Source: Ephydatia muelleri | Taxonomy: Eukaryota > Porifera > Demospongiae > Spongillida > Spongillidae | Direction of reading: 5' to 3' | DNA length: 64,000 bases | Assembly (NCBI GenBank): GCA_013339895.1 | Contig: JABACO010000002.1 | Coordinates: 17,573,927 to 17,637,926 of the forward strand | Shown here: positions 9,079-21,932 of the stretch, one piece after another | How the letters are laid out: each line of letters opens with the position of its first letter | How positions within the stretch are numbered: position 1 is the first letter of the stretch | Notes under the pieces: model-generated | Database searches by the model: none | Seen by the model: only the letters and a program-made list of their open reading frames with translations | What the model was told of the DNA's origin: nothing | Program-made: the position numbers and the translations under genes

Positions 9079-12000
9079 ATGGAGAAACAATGCATACGAT
9101 TGGAAAACTTTTCCAACGATGTATTACAAGAAACCGAACAACGGAATGAAATACTTCGTACTGCGTGCATCAATGGCCACACCTCCCTGGTGAGACATCT
9201 GGTCACAACGTACAGCTGTGATCTCAATGCTAGGGACACGAATGGTGAGACACCCTTTACAAGTGTTGGTTTAGGGGGGTAGCGTAGAGTGCTTGGAGCT
9301 GTTGATCAATGAGTTTCACTGCGACATCAACACCAAGGGTGCTATTGGTAGGACTATCCTTCATAATGCATGTGTAAAAGGCCACACCTCCCTGGTGCGA
9401 CATCTGGTCACAAAGTACAGCTGTGATCTCAATGCTAGGGACAGGAATGGTGGCACACCCTTTACATGTGTTGGTTTAGGGGGTAGCGTGGAGTGCTTGG
9501 AGCTGTTGATCAATGAGTTTCACTGCAACATCAACACCAAGGGTGCTATTGGTAGGACTATCCTTCATCATGCATGCAGCAATGGCCACACCTCCCTGGT
9601 GCGACATCTGGTCACAAAGTACAGCTGTGATCTCAATGCTAGGGACACGAATGGTGAGACACCCTTTACATGTGTTGGTTTAGGTGGTAGCTTGGAGTGC
9701 TTGGAGCTGTTGATCAATGAGTTTCACTGCGACATCAACACCAAGGGTGCTTTTGGTAGGACTATCCTTCATATTGCATGTGTAAAAGGCCACACCTCCC
9801 TGGTGCGACATCTGGTCACAAAGTACAGCTGTGATCTCAATGCTAGGGACACGAATGGTGAGACACCCTTTACATGTGTTGGTTTAGGTGGTAGCTTGGA
9901 GTGCTTGGAGCTGTTGATCAATGAGTTTCACTGTGACATCAACACCAAGGGTGCTATTGGTAGGACTATCCTTCATAAGGCATGCAGCAATGGCCACACC
10001 TCCCTGGTGAGACATCTGGTCACAAAGTACAGCTGTGATCTCAATGCTAGGGACACGAATGGTGACACACCCTTTACATGTGTTGGTTTAGGTGGTAGCT
10101 TGGAGTGCTTGGAGCTGTTGATCAATGAGTTTCACTGTGACATCAACACCAAGGGTGCTTTTGGTAGGACTATCCTTCATAAGGCATGCAGCAATGGCCA
10201 CACCTCCCTGGTGAGACATCTGGTCACAAAGTACAGCTGTGATCTCAATGCTAGGGACAATGATGGTGACACACCCTTTACATGTGTTGGTTTAGGGGGG
10301 TAGCGTGGAGTGCTTGGAGCTGTTGATCAATGAGTTTCACTGCGACATCAACACCAAGGGTGCTTGTGGTAGGACTATCCTTCATAATGCATGCAGCAAT
10401 GGCCACACCTCCCTGGTGAGACATCTGGTCACAAAGTACAGCTGTGATCTCAATGCTAGGGACAGGAATGGTGAGACACCCTTTACATGTGTTGGTTTAG
10501 GGGGGTAGCGTCGAGTGCTTGGAGCTGTTGATCAATGAGTTTCACTGCGACATCAACACCAAGGGTGCTTTTGGTAGGACTATCCTTCATAATGCATGTG
10601 TAAAAGGCCACACCTCCCTGGTGCGACATCTGGTCACAAAATACTGCTGTGATCTCAATGCTAGGGAGAATGATGGTGACACACCCTTTACATGTGTTGG
10701 TTTAGGTGGTAGCTTGGAGTGCTTGGAGCTGTTGATCAATGAGTTTCACTGTGACATCAACACCAAGGGTGCTATTGGTAGGACTATCCTTCATAAGGCA
10801 TGCAGCAATGGCCACACCTCCCTGGTGAGACATCTGGTCACAAAGTACAGCTGTGATCTCAATGCTAGGGACACGAATGGTGACACACCCTTTACATGTG
10901 TTGGTTTAGGGGGTAGCGTGGAGTGCTTGGAGCTGTTGATCAATGAGTTTCACTGCGACATCAACACCAAGGGTGCTTTGGTAGGACTATCCTTCATAAT
11001 GCATGTGTAAAAGGCCACACCTCCCTGGTGCGACATCTGGTCACAAAGTACAGCTGTGATCTCAATGCTAGGGACACGAATGGTGACACACCCTTTACAT
11101 GTGTTGGTTTAGGGGGGTAGCGTGGAGTGCTTGGAGCTGTTGATCAATGAGTTTCACTGCGACATCAACACCAAGGGTGCTTTTGGTAGGACTATCCTTC
11201 ATAATGCATGTGTAAAAGGCCACACCTCCCTGGTGCGACATCTGGTCACAAAGTACAGCTGTGATCTCAATGCTAGGGACACGAATGGTGAGACACCCTT
11301 TACATGTGTTGGTTTCGGTGGTAGCGTGGAGTGCTTGGAGCTGTTGATCAATGAGTTTCACTGCGACATCAACACCAAGGATGCTATTGGTCAGACTATC
11401 CTTCATAATGCATGTAACGAAGGCCACACCTCCCTGGTGCGACATCTGGTCACACAGTACAGCTGTGATCTCAATGCTAGGGACAATGATGGTGACACAC
11501 CCTTTACATGTGTTGGTTTAGAGGGTAGCGTGGAGTGCTTGGAGCTGTTGATCAATGAGTTTCACTGCGACATCAACACCAAGGGTGCTTTTGGTTGGAC
11601 TATCCTTCATAATGCATGCAGCAATGGCCACACCTCCCTGGTGAGACATCTGGTCACAAAGTACAGCTGTGATCTCAATGCTAGAGACACGAATGGTGAC
11701 ACACCCTTTACATGTGTTGGTTTAGGGGGTAGCGTGGAGTGCTTGGAGCTGTTGATCAATGAGTTTCACTGTGACATCAACACCAAGGGTGCTTTTGGTA
11801 GGACTATCCTTCATAATGCATGTGTAAAAGGCCACACCTCCCTGGTGCGACATCTGGTCACAAAGTACAGCTGTGATCTCAATGCTAGGGACACGAATGG
11901 TGACACACCCTTTACATGTGTTGGTTTAGGTGGTAGCTTGGAGTGCTTGGAGCTGTTGATCAATGAGTTTCACTGCGACATCAACACCAAGGATGCTATT

Positions 12001-14395
12001 GGTCAGACTATCCTTCATAATGCATGTAACGAAGGCCACACCTCCCTGGTGCGCCATCTGGTCACAAAGTACAGCTGTGATCTCAATGCTAGGGACAATG
12101 ATGGTGACACACCCTTTACATGTGTTGGTTTAGAGGGTAGCGTGGAGTGCTTGGAGCTGTTGATCAATGAGTTTCACTGCAACATCAACACCAAGGGTGC
12201 TTTTGGTAGGACTATCCTTCATAATGCATGCAGCAATGGCCACACCTCCCTGGTGAGACATCTGGTCACAAAGTACAGCTGTGATCTCAATGCTAGGGAC
12301 ACGAATGGTGACACACCCTTTACATGTGTTGGTTTAGGGGGGTAGCGTGGAGTGCTTGGAGCTGTTGATCAATGAGTTTCACTGGACATCAACACCAAGG
12401 GTGCTTTTGGTAGGACTATCCTTCATAATGCATGTGTAAAAGGCCACACCTCCCTGGTGAGACATCTGGTCACAAAGTACAGCTGTGATCTCAATGCTAG
12501 GGACACGAATGGTGAGACACCCTTTACATGTGTTGGTTTAGGTGGTAGCTTGGAGTGCTTGGAGCTGTTGATCAATGAGTTTCACTGTGACATCAACACC
12601 AAGGGTGCTATTGGTAGGATTATCCTTCATAACGCATGCAGCAATGGCCACACCTCCCTGGTGAGACATCTGGTCACAAAGTACAGCTGTGATCTCAATG
12701 CTAGGGACAATGATGGTGACACACCCTTTACATGTGTTGGTTTAGGTGGTAGCTTGGAGTGCTTGGAGCTGTTGATCAATGAGTTTCACTGCGACATCAA
12801 CACCAAGGGTGCTATTGGTAGGACTATCCTTCATAAGGCATGCAGCAATGGCCACACCTCCCTGGTGAGACATCTGGTCACAAAGTACAGCTGTGATTAC
12901 AATGCTAGGGACACGAATGGTGACACACCCTTTACATGTGTTGGTTTAGGGGGTAGCGTGGAGTGCTTGGAGCTGTTGATCAATGAGTTTCACTGTGACA
13001 TCAACACCAAGGGTGCTTTTGGTAGGACTATCCTTCATAATGCATGTGTAAAAGGCCACACCTCCCTGGTGCGACATCTGGTCACAAAGTACAGCTGTGA
13101 TCTCAATGCTAGGGACACGAATGGTGACACACCCTTTACATGTGTTGGTTTAGGTGGTAGCTTGGAGTGCTTGGAGCTGTTGATCAATGAGTTTCACTGC
13201 GACATCAACACCAAGGATGCTATTGGTCAGACTATCCTTCATAATGCATGTAACGAAGGCCACACCTCCCTGGTGCGCCATCTGGTCACAAAGTACAGCT
13301 GTGATCTCAATGCTAGGGACAATGATGGTGACACACCCTTTACATGTGTTGGTTTAGAGGGTAGCGTGGAGTGCTTGGAGCTGTTGATCAATGAGTTTCA
13401 CTGCGACATCAACACCAAGGGTGCTTTTGGTAGGACTATCCTTCATAATGCATGCAGCAATGGCCACACCTCCCTGGTGAGACATCTGGTCACAAAGTAC
13501 AGCTGTGATCTCAATGCTAGGGACACGAATGGTGACACACCCTTTACATGTGTTGGTTTAGGGGGTAGCGTGGAGTGCTTGGAGCTGTTGATCAATGAGT
13601 TTCACTGCGACATCAACACCAAGGGTGCTTTTGGTAGGACTATCCTTCATAATGCATGTGTAAAAGGCCACACCTCCCTGGTGAGACATCTGGTCACAAA
13701 GTACAGCTGTGATCTCAATGCTAGGGACACGAATGGTGAGACACCCTTTACATGTGTTGGTTTAGGTGGTAGCTTGGAGTGCTTGGAGCTGTTGATCAAT
13801 GAGTTTCACCGTGACATCAACACCAAGGGTGCTATTGGTAGGACTATCCTTCATAACGCATGCAGCAATGGCCACACCTCCCTGGTGAGACATCTGGTCA
13901 CAAAGTACAGCTGTGATCTCAATGCTAGGGACAATGATGGTGACACACCCTTTACATGTGTTGGTTTAGGTGGTAGCTTGGAGTGCTTGGAGCTGTTGAT
14001 CAATGAGTTTCACTGCGACATCAACACCAAGGGTGCTATTGGTCAGACTATCCTTCATAAGGCATGCAGCAATGGCCACACCTCCCTGGTGAGACATCTG
14101 GTCACAAAGTACAGTTGTGATCTCAATGCTAGGGACACGAATGGTGAGACACCCTTTACATGTGTTGGTTTAGGGGGTAGCGTGGAGTGCTTGGAGCTGT
14201 TGATCAATGAGTTTCACTGCGACATCAACACCAAGGGTACTTTTGGTAGGACTATCCTTCATAACGCTTGTGCAGAAGGTCACATTAATCTTTTAAGAGC
14301 TTTGGTATTAAAGTATGGCTGTGATTGTCAGGATGTACACAGTGAAGTATCAAATGTGCGAATGATTGTAGAAAAGATCAAGAGAAATTGGAGAG
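9079..14395 (+). CDS. giant ankyrin-repeat exon, copy A (interrupted frame)
   Basis: The start ATG at 9079 aligns with that of copy B. After about 33 residues come 25 tandem 68-aa units, each two ankyrin repeats (cores GRTILHNAC..GHTSLVRHLV and GDTPFTC.GLGGSVECLELL), then a diverged terminal repeat (GHINLLRAL) and a basic tail. The exon ends at AGAGAG/GTATGT, phase 1. Ankyrin arrays bind proteins; neither target nor ligand can be read from sequence. The frame is broken seven times: six-G runs instead of five at about 9274, 10295, 10500, 11112 and 12337, a lost T near 10977 and a lost C near 12385. These add up to +3, so the frame returns. Either the copy is decaying or these are homopolymer sequencing errors. 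Confidence 0.85.
9178..14281 (+). repeat. 204-bp coding satellite, 25 units
   Basis: Tandem 204-bp units within the ankyrin exon, nearly identical by eye. Variable positions form subtypes (AC-VKG, AC-SNG, AC-NEG; TNGE, TNGD, NDGD). A block of subtypes beginning at 11731 recurs 1,224 bp later at 12955, exactly six units, showing higher-order duplication. Copy B has only 10 such units, with more variation between them. Confidence 0.95.
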
Positions 14396-15791
14396 GTATG
14401 TATTGCTTGGAATTACCCATGTACGATTGATCTGGTTTTCATAAACAATTAAGTAAACATTAACCATTATATTATTATTTTGTTTATCGCATGAAAATAA
14501 ATTATTAACATGTACATCACTTTGATTTGTTTCCAATCATTCAAGAGGCTGCTTGAGTTGGAGTTATTGCTTTGATAGAGTTTAATATGAATGTATCATA
14601 TATTGATGCATACAAATGTATCATATACATTTGTGGGATATCAATTTTTGTTGCCTATGTCAATAGAATCATTTCTAAATAACTATCTAGTTTCCAGATG
14701 GGGTGCACTTGTATTGACCTCATATGCTTGGCTGGCTCCTAAGCCTCCCCATTCCCAGTCTTGAGATTTCACTCCTTTTATGTCTTTTGTACTATATGAT
14801 TTAGGACTTATTTATGTATTGTGTATTCAATGCATTAACTCTTTGGACACTAGTTCATGCGAGTTCATGTAGTGTAACTAACAAATGTGTTGGTCACAAT
14901 GCTTCAAGATGCATGCCAATGTTTGCTGCACTTGTAACCATATAAGTACAAGTGACTTGTTTGGTTACAGCAATTGTAATTTCTTCTCAAGAAACCAATA
15001 TCATCACATGACTTCACTAACACATCACTCCAGAGCAGGGATGCGAAACCCAAATCAGTGTAGCGCATTATGTTTAAAATGCCAGTTCACTCCTCCGGGC
15101 CTTTTGCCAGTTCATAATCTGTGTGGGTTGTTACAACCATGTATCCATGCTAGTTAATAATGCGCAATAATGTAATAATGACACACAAGATCCCCCCATG
15201 GGTTGAAACATTTTATATTACTGTAGCATCTCCTTGGTTACATGCATGTCAGTGTATTGCACTGACTTACATGTGCTATGGTATTCAAAGCAATTTTAAG
15301 GATCATATGTATGAGAATGCATGTACATATGCATTTGGCATTCAAAGAATTAAAATATGGTAACATCATAGTCTGTTGGTAACCAGAACAATTTGATGGC
15401 ATAGCTGTACCAAAGTTCCTTTTTAGAATGAAATGAAATTATTATCACATCTCACTTCAGGAATGAAGTACTTTGAATTGATGGAGAAGACGAATGACAG
15501 TATGTGTTTAAAACTACCCATAAACAATGCATTCCTTTATCTTAATGCATCATGTGGAAAAAATACTGTGCAAAGGTTCTAATAAATACACTGATTGTAA
15601 TTTAATATATGAAATTTAATAATAGCTATGAATAGTTGTAATAACTTGAAACAATGATTTAGTCTGAAATTAGGTCAATGCGAGATCTGTAGATGCACAT
15701 GAATTGGACTGGTATATTAGCTGTGCAAATGTAAGACTGATTCAGATTTCTAGGATATGAAAGGAAGCAGTCAGACTCATTTACATAGCAA
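14396..15791 (+). other. first part of intron 1, copy A
   Basis: AT-rich intronic sequence. Segments align with 51457-52245 of copy B (for example TTTCCAATCATTCAA and a GGTAACCAGA segment), with larger deletions in B. No gene seen; short open frames here have no support. Confidence 0.6.
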
Positions 15792-18700
15792 TGTCTCACT
15801 TTAAATAGGTATATCAATTGGGTAGTTAGCAACTGCAGTTAAGTCATCACATTGCTCTCCCTTTTACAAGTCAACCAAAGAGATCTTCATCTTGTATGGT
15901 ATCAGGAATTTCAGCTGGATCACCGTAGTGCATGGTAGGCCTTCTGACTCTGGTTGAGTGTCTTGGCCCTGGAACATTTGGAGCTGGCCCAATGACAGGT
16001 TGTCTATCCTCAGGCTGCATTGGTACAATGGAAGGTTGAATATTTTCATTGTGATCACCAGCTGTAGGGTCAGGATGGGTATCTTCATGACATTTTGCTA
16101 TCCTGCTGTCTTGGTGTTGGATGGCCGCAGGATAACCTCAGGTGATGGTGCTTCAGCCTCTCAGGGGCAGGCTTTAGCCGGTTAAAATGCACCACTTTCT
16201 GCCTCTTGGGGTTAACACAATCTGCTATTCTGTACACAGATGGCCCTAGCACTTTCACAGCCTAGAATGGCCCTTGCCATGGCTTGTGTAACTTCTTGGA
16301 GTACCCTCCACCAACTGCTGGATTGTGGAGAAATACAAACTCACTAACCGCATATGTCTTTTCTGTCACTCCTTTATCATAATACTCCTTCTGTCGTTGC
16401 TGTTGGAGCTCCATGTATTGCAGGACTCGTGCATGAGCTTGCTGCATGAACACACACATCTTCAGGAAGACGAGGGTCATGACCAATCATCAATTCGAAT
16501 GGTGTGGATCTGGTTGTGGCATGATGACTAGTCCTATGGGCTAGTAGCAGAGTTGGGAGGAGGAGGTCCCACCCCTGTTCATCCTTCCTCACCGCCATGC
16601 TCAGCATGCCAAGTAAGGTTCCGTTAAGAGTGTGCATCTGACATGTCGATGGAAATCTAATCTAGTGCTACTGTCTTTCTTCTTCACTAACATGATAGGA
16701 GATGCCCATGGCCCACAACATGGCTCAATGATTCCCTGGGACAACAGATCAATTAACCCACGCACTTCTTCCTGTTGGTGAAATGGTAGTCGTCGAGCAG
16801 GCTGGCGGACAGGTAGTGCATCTGACGTGTCGATGCAATGGCCTAGCAGTTGGGTATGTCCTAGATCATTATCATTTATGGCGATGACGTCTTGGTACTT
16901 CCACAGCAGTGCAATCACTCTGTCCCGAACCCCAGGGGCTAGGCTTGAAGTCATCTGATCAATAGTAACCTTGATGGCCTGCTTAGGTCTAGAAGCTTGC
17001 TAACAGGTTGCAATTGGGTGCAACATACCTACCCCCACGTTTTCATGCACTGGTTGCAAAACATGGTTCAGACTTTGTGTGGTCAGCGACTGCATCTGTG
17101 ATAGAATGAACAACAAGACCATATGCGTGCAAAAACTCTTCACATGGCCCCACTACTACCACCCTAGATGCAGACCTATGTACTTTTGTCATCTTTACAG
17201 GCAAATACATCTGACTGTTTGGTGGAACCGCAACCTTTTCACTCAATGTAACAATACAGGGGTATTATCAGAGATAATGGCACTGGGTAAAGGGTTTCTG
17301 TTTACCTTGCTGGAGCCAACCTCACAGCCCTGAATACGTCTTCACCAGGAGATATCCGCCTATTGCAGTTGGTGAGTCTCTTCGTAGGTTGACGGCAAGA
17401 TGCCTGTGTGGGGAAATGAAGACAAAGGCTGCGGATTTCTTTAATCCGTTTCAGTATGGTGTTGCTTGGCCTTTTGGAGCTGAGAAAATTGCACACAGTG
17501 TAAGATCTTGTGTTGAGAAGCATTGGATGGACGAGGATTTTGGATTCCTCAAAGTTGATATGAGGAATGCTTTTAACCTAGCTTCTCGTCAAATTCTCTT
17601 ATCCGAGTGTGAAAAGCATTTTCCTGAGTTACTTCCTTGGGTACATTGGTGCTACAGTAAGCATTGTTGTGGCACTCTATGGGATCCCTCACCGTTTGCT
17701 CCATGCATGGTACTTAGATGATGGGTCCTAGCTGGTCCAAGGTCTGCTTTGTTGAGGGTTATATCACTGCTCCAACAGGATGGACCCACTTTAGGGCTTT
17801 TATCAATGTTGGCAAGTGTGAGATTTACAGTCATAACCCCCTAGAGGGATTTCCCGAGCAGAACAACGCATGTTTTGTAATTCTAGGAATGCAGAGTTCT
17901 GTGCCTCGTTTATTTCTTCAAAGCGTGTTGGATCCAAATTACTTCTAGATAAACTTGAGGAGGTTGCTGCAATTGACCCCCATGTGGCATTAATTCTAAT
18001 TCGCCTTTGTGGAGGTTTTTGTTGCCTCACATTGCTCGTGCTACCCCCCTCCCCCCCCATCCCTTTCGTTTAAGGCTTTGCAATTGTTCGATGAGGATAT
18101 TCACCGGTGTTTCTCATCAACTACTGGCATTGATGCATCGGATGCTGCCTGGCAACAGGCCCAACTTAGCTTGAGCAGGGGTGGCCTGGGTTTAAGGTCT
18201 CTCGCCCATCATGCAAGCGCTGCCTTTATTTCTTCTTTGTCTTCCTCAGGATTAGCCCCAGACTCTTCCCAACATTTGTCTGATGCAGTGGGCATGTTTA
18301 ATCGGTTAGTCCCCGCTGAGGACAGCATAAAGGTTGAGGACTTTCTGTCATCTGCTATCTCTCAGGCAAGTTATCAGAGAAGCTCGATAACCAACTTCTC
18401 AGTTCCCTCGTGGAAGCTTCTACGGTTGCGAATAACCGTCTCGTCACCTCATGCAGCCTCCTGGTTGTCAATGCCACCATGTGAGCGCCAGGGGCTCCAC
18501 CTTGAACCATCACAATTCCAAGTTGCTGTCAAGTGGTGGCTAGGTTTAGACACTTCTGGTGATGCCCAATGTGCGCTGTGTCCTGAAAAGAGCCTCGATC
18601 CTCTTGGCCATCATGCCACAACATGCAAGCATGGTGGGGATGTTGTCTATCGCCATAACAGGCTTCGCGACATGGTGGCCGAGTCCTGTCGCCGTGCCCA

Positions 18701-20173
18701 TCTTAGTGTCCATTTAGAAGTAGGCCATAACCTTACTCCCGACCACAGCAACACACGTCCAGCAGACATCCTCATCCCTCACTGGTGCATGGGCAAGCCT
18801 GCGGCTCTGGACCTATCCGTCACTTCTCCGCTTAACCCACTTACCCTTCTGGAAGCGGGAGTGACGGCTGGTGCAGCAGCTAAGGCTACCGAAGAGAGAA
18901 AGCTTAAAGCCAACACGCTGATTTGGGTTGGGTGTGTGTCCCAGTTGTTGCGGAGTTCTATGGGGCGTGGGGTTTGACAGCTAGGGATTTCTTTTCCAAA
19001 CTTGGGTCCTGTTTGGCTACATCATTGGGGAAGTCAAAGTCAGTAGTCACCCATGAGCTGTACGGGAGGATGAGCATGAATCTTGTCAGGGCCAATGCCA
19101 CCGCGATCCTGTCCAGGTCCGTACCTCCTCCAGAGCTTCAGTAGGCTAGCAACTTGTTTTTGTGCGTATCATGTGTCTGTGTCATGTATTTATGCTTGTA
19201 CTTTTTCATGTTCAATTATTAACAATCCAAATAATAGATATATTATCTCTGGTATAACCTAATCTTCTGTTGGAGATCTAACACACAGCAATGACGCATA
19301 AGACATCTGCACCAAGAAGACACTCCTGGTACAGATTTTTTGCCACCAATACTACATGGTCTTTTGACAGTGGCCCACGCTATCTGGAGAGTGCATTGTC
19401 CAGTGTTAATTAGCTTCCCTCCATTTGCAGCCACAACCATATGTACTGGATTGGTGCCTCCAATTGGACAGCACCTCCCGATTTAGCCTCTATCCATAGT
19501 TTCCATACGTCTGTCTACTCTCACCAACATTACGGCAGAACTGGGTATTGACTAATATGTCCACGACCTTCCATGGAACCCTTAATCATTCATGTGGAAC
19601 TTACAGCTACTGAATCCACTGAACTCTTCGTCTTCTTCTATCGTCAGCTCCTGGGCCTTTGGAGCTGCCTCTTTAGTTGTTGCATGAGTTTTTCTGACTC
19701 TTGCACCTGCCTTCTCAGCCTCTCCACAGTCATATCTTCCTCTCCACGTTTAACCGCCGCAGCTATCTCATTGAAGCCACCGTCAATTCTTGAGTGCGCT
19801 GTTTACACAACCTCTTCTGCGCTCTCTCTACAGCTTCCTGCTGCGTCGCCAGCCTAAGTGCTTCCTCAACAGACTTAGGCATCTCTTTCATTAGTCGCAG
19901 CATTCCTCCAGTATGCAGCTAGCTGCGTACAGGAGGAATGCACACCCTGGTTAAACTGGCTTCTTACCAATTCAAGAGTAATAGTTTCATCATTAGAGGC
20001 GGCCGTAACAACAAGTCCTTTTCTTGTGTAAAGTGGGGAGGAGGCCGTAAGCTCATCCTTACCGTTTGCGCGATAAACTGCCGCCGTCATCCCTATCCCA
20101 CTTCTGACACCAATGTAATAGTTGCGTCATACAATATAACTGGCTAGTTAGCAACTACAGTTAAGTCATTACA
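15792..20173 (-). mobile_element. degraded Gypsy element in intron 1 of copy A
   Basis: Minus-strand remnant with very short LTRs (about 60 bp, 15792-15851 and 20114-20173, sharing CTAGTTAGCAACTACAG or close variants). A primer site reading TGGTGTCAGAAGTGGGAT on the minus strand (20095-20112) is compatible with a tRNA-Leu end. Gag starts just after it. Then come a protease-like region (about 19250-19440), the RT lead-in (16601-16954, PWASPIMLVKKKDSS), integrase (16377-16637) and the GP-VYRIAD integrase tail (about 16185-16260). Much of RT, RNase H and gag is deleted and frames are broken. The same remnant lies in intron 1 of copy B, so insertion predates the gene duplication. Confidence 0.85.
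17278..19230 (+). pseudogene. LINE-like element with RT, CCHC knuckle and nuclease-like domain
   Basis: Inserted into the Gypsy remnant of copy A; copy B has the uninterrupted site near 55340, which fixes the boundaries to within a few bases. Frames are shifted several times. Visible parts: RT with FLKVDMRNAFN (about 17539-17571), the catalytic YLDD at 17711-17722 in a different frame, a C-x2-C-x8-HH-x3-C knuckle (about 18570-18630), then the RPADIL/ALDLSVTSPLN nuclease-like region and the YGAWG to RANATAIL ending (stop near 19144). RT followed by CCHC and a C-terminal nuclease resembles R2-type elements, but clade assignment is inference. No long poly(A) tail is visible. Dead copy. Confidence 0.8.
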
Positions 20174-20579
20174 CTTGCATTGATATCTATGGCTAATTAT
20201 ACATTCTGTGCCCTATAATTCCACAAAGGATAGTCCAGTTTTTCATGCATCAGATTCATTTGATAGAAGAACTTTCCTGTTGATAGAACATCCGAAAGAG
20301 AATTGATACTTGAAAAACTAGCCTTGGCAGAGCACTGTTCCATATGTGTGCATGTATGTGATAAGCTTATCTCAAAACCTAAACCAGTTATGTAAATGGT
20401 GTGTTACCCTCTTTGTTGTCGCAGTGTGGTTGTCAGGTGTTTTCGTTGAGGGCAGTCTTGACATGTTGAACAAATGAGAAGGAAACACAAAATGCATTTT
20501 GTTTGGCTGAATGGGACATATAATGGCTAGAAGTTGTCGTCAGCAGGGAAAAGACAATGGGACGCCAGTAGATGGCAAC
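20174..20579. other. intron 1, copy A, no gene seen
   Basis: About 400 bp between the two Gypsy remnants, with no recognised coding or repeat structure. It falls within the segment missing from copy B (the B sequence jumps at about 55860). Confidence 0.5.
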
Positions 20580-21280
20580 AGGCATCCCCTTTGCACGTGT
20601 AGAACACACACTAGATAAGGTAGTTACATTGAAAGTAAAGCAAAGGGAAACTGGGCAGGGCAACAGTGGACATCTTGCTGGATTTGGGTTCGTCAGTGTC
20701 ACTGGTGTGGAAGGAGGCATTGCAAGCAGCAGAAATGTAGTTATGCTTACTGCAATCATTCAACTGGTGACAGCTTCCAGAGAACAGCTGAAAATTCTTG
20801 ATTACTTAAAAAACACCTATTCATTGGGTACCAGACATACTACACTCGGAACCAACTTAGAAAGTACCATCTTTCAACAGACATTGTAAGCATTCAGAAT
20901 CAACAAACGTCATACCAAGCTTATCACCCACAGTGTGACGGCATGGTTGAACACATGAACACATCATTGCTGCAGATGTGAAGAACATATGTGGAACAAG
21001 ACTATGAATGGGAGTGGTATCTACCACTGGTACTCTATGCTTATCATACTGCAGTACACACGTCTACTGGAGTCTCACTATTTGTACTCATGTTTGGCAC
21101 AGAGTGCAGGAGTAATGATTGATCACCACCTGTTGCATTTTGACACAAACTTGTGCCAAGGCTATCTTCAAGCAAAGCTAACAGAACTGCAGGACTTTGT
21201 TGTGGAGGCTAACACAGTACAGGCTGGAGCTGCTCAGAAAACTGCGATTGTTCAAAGAATAGATATTAAAGCTTGAGGAC
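20580..21280 (+). pseudogene. second Gypsy fragment, protease and integrase remnants
   Basis: Plus strand. A protease-like segment (VDILLDLGSSVSLV, about 20666-20707, with DLG where DSG/DTG is expected) is followed after a large internal deletion by an integrase core end (YHPQCDGMVEHMN, about 20915-20955) and a Y-LPLVLYAYH-like segment, all interrupted by stops. The 3' part after about 21136 is also present in copy B (from about 55863). Confidence 0.7.
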
Positions 21281-21932
21281 AATATTAAAGAAGATGTATT
21301 ACAGTACCTCTCACCCTATTACATCATAATCATGGTGTTAATTTGATTGAGTAGTGTAGTTCACATGGGAGTGTTATGTAATCAGAGAAGTTTGCCTATC
21401 TCTATGCCTAGTAGGGCCAGCCTCACGTTTGCCTGTCCTGGTACCTTTTGTATAATGTGTAATGTAGTACAGCATATATATAATGGTGTTGCAAACTGAA
21501 TAAAACAGTTTTTCATGCCCATTACAGCTGTCATGGGTTATTTCTGGATAACATTAATTAACTATTTTTATACACTAGATTTAAATATTTGTGTGAGGTC
21601 TCATCCTTAATTTATAGTGATCAAATATTGTGGTCCAATAGATAATTATTTCACATCACTTTGTACCTTCTAGAACATTCTAGTAATCTACCACATAGAA
21701 CAAGTGCTCATGTGCTCTAAGTGTGCATTAACTGTATTCCGTTCGTGTGTGTTCATTTTGCCGTGGTCTCTATCTAGTTTCCAATTGTACGTGTGTTGTT
21801 CAGAAGCACGACATGAAATATATGTCTGACGATTTATTTGTGTACCATCTAGACAGTTCCAAACACAGCAGTGCAGTCAATGATATTTCAGTGTGTAGTC
21901 ACACTACTATTGTGTTGTTGATATCTCTGCAG
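21281..21932 (+). other. end of intron 1, copy A
   Basis: Non-coding; aligns closely with 56000-56644 of copy B. Ends with TTGATATCTCTGCAG, the acceptor for the first Death-domain exon. Confidence 0.6.

Noticed and set aside
11095-11445. 116-codon minus-strand repeat frame
   Set aside because: Antisense of ankyrin units.
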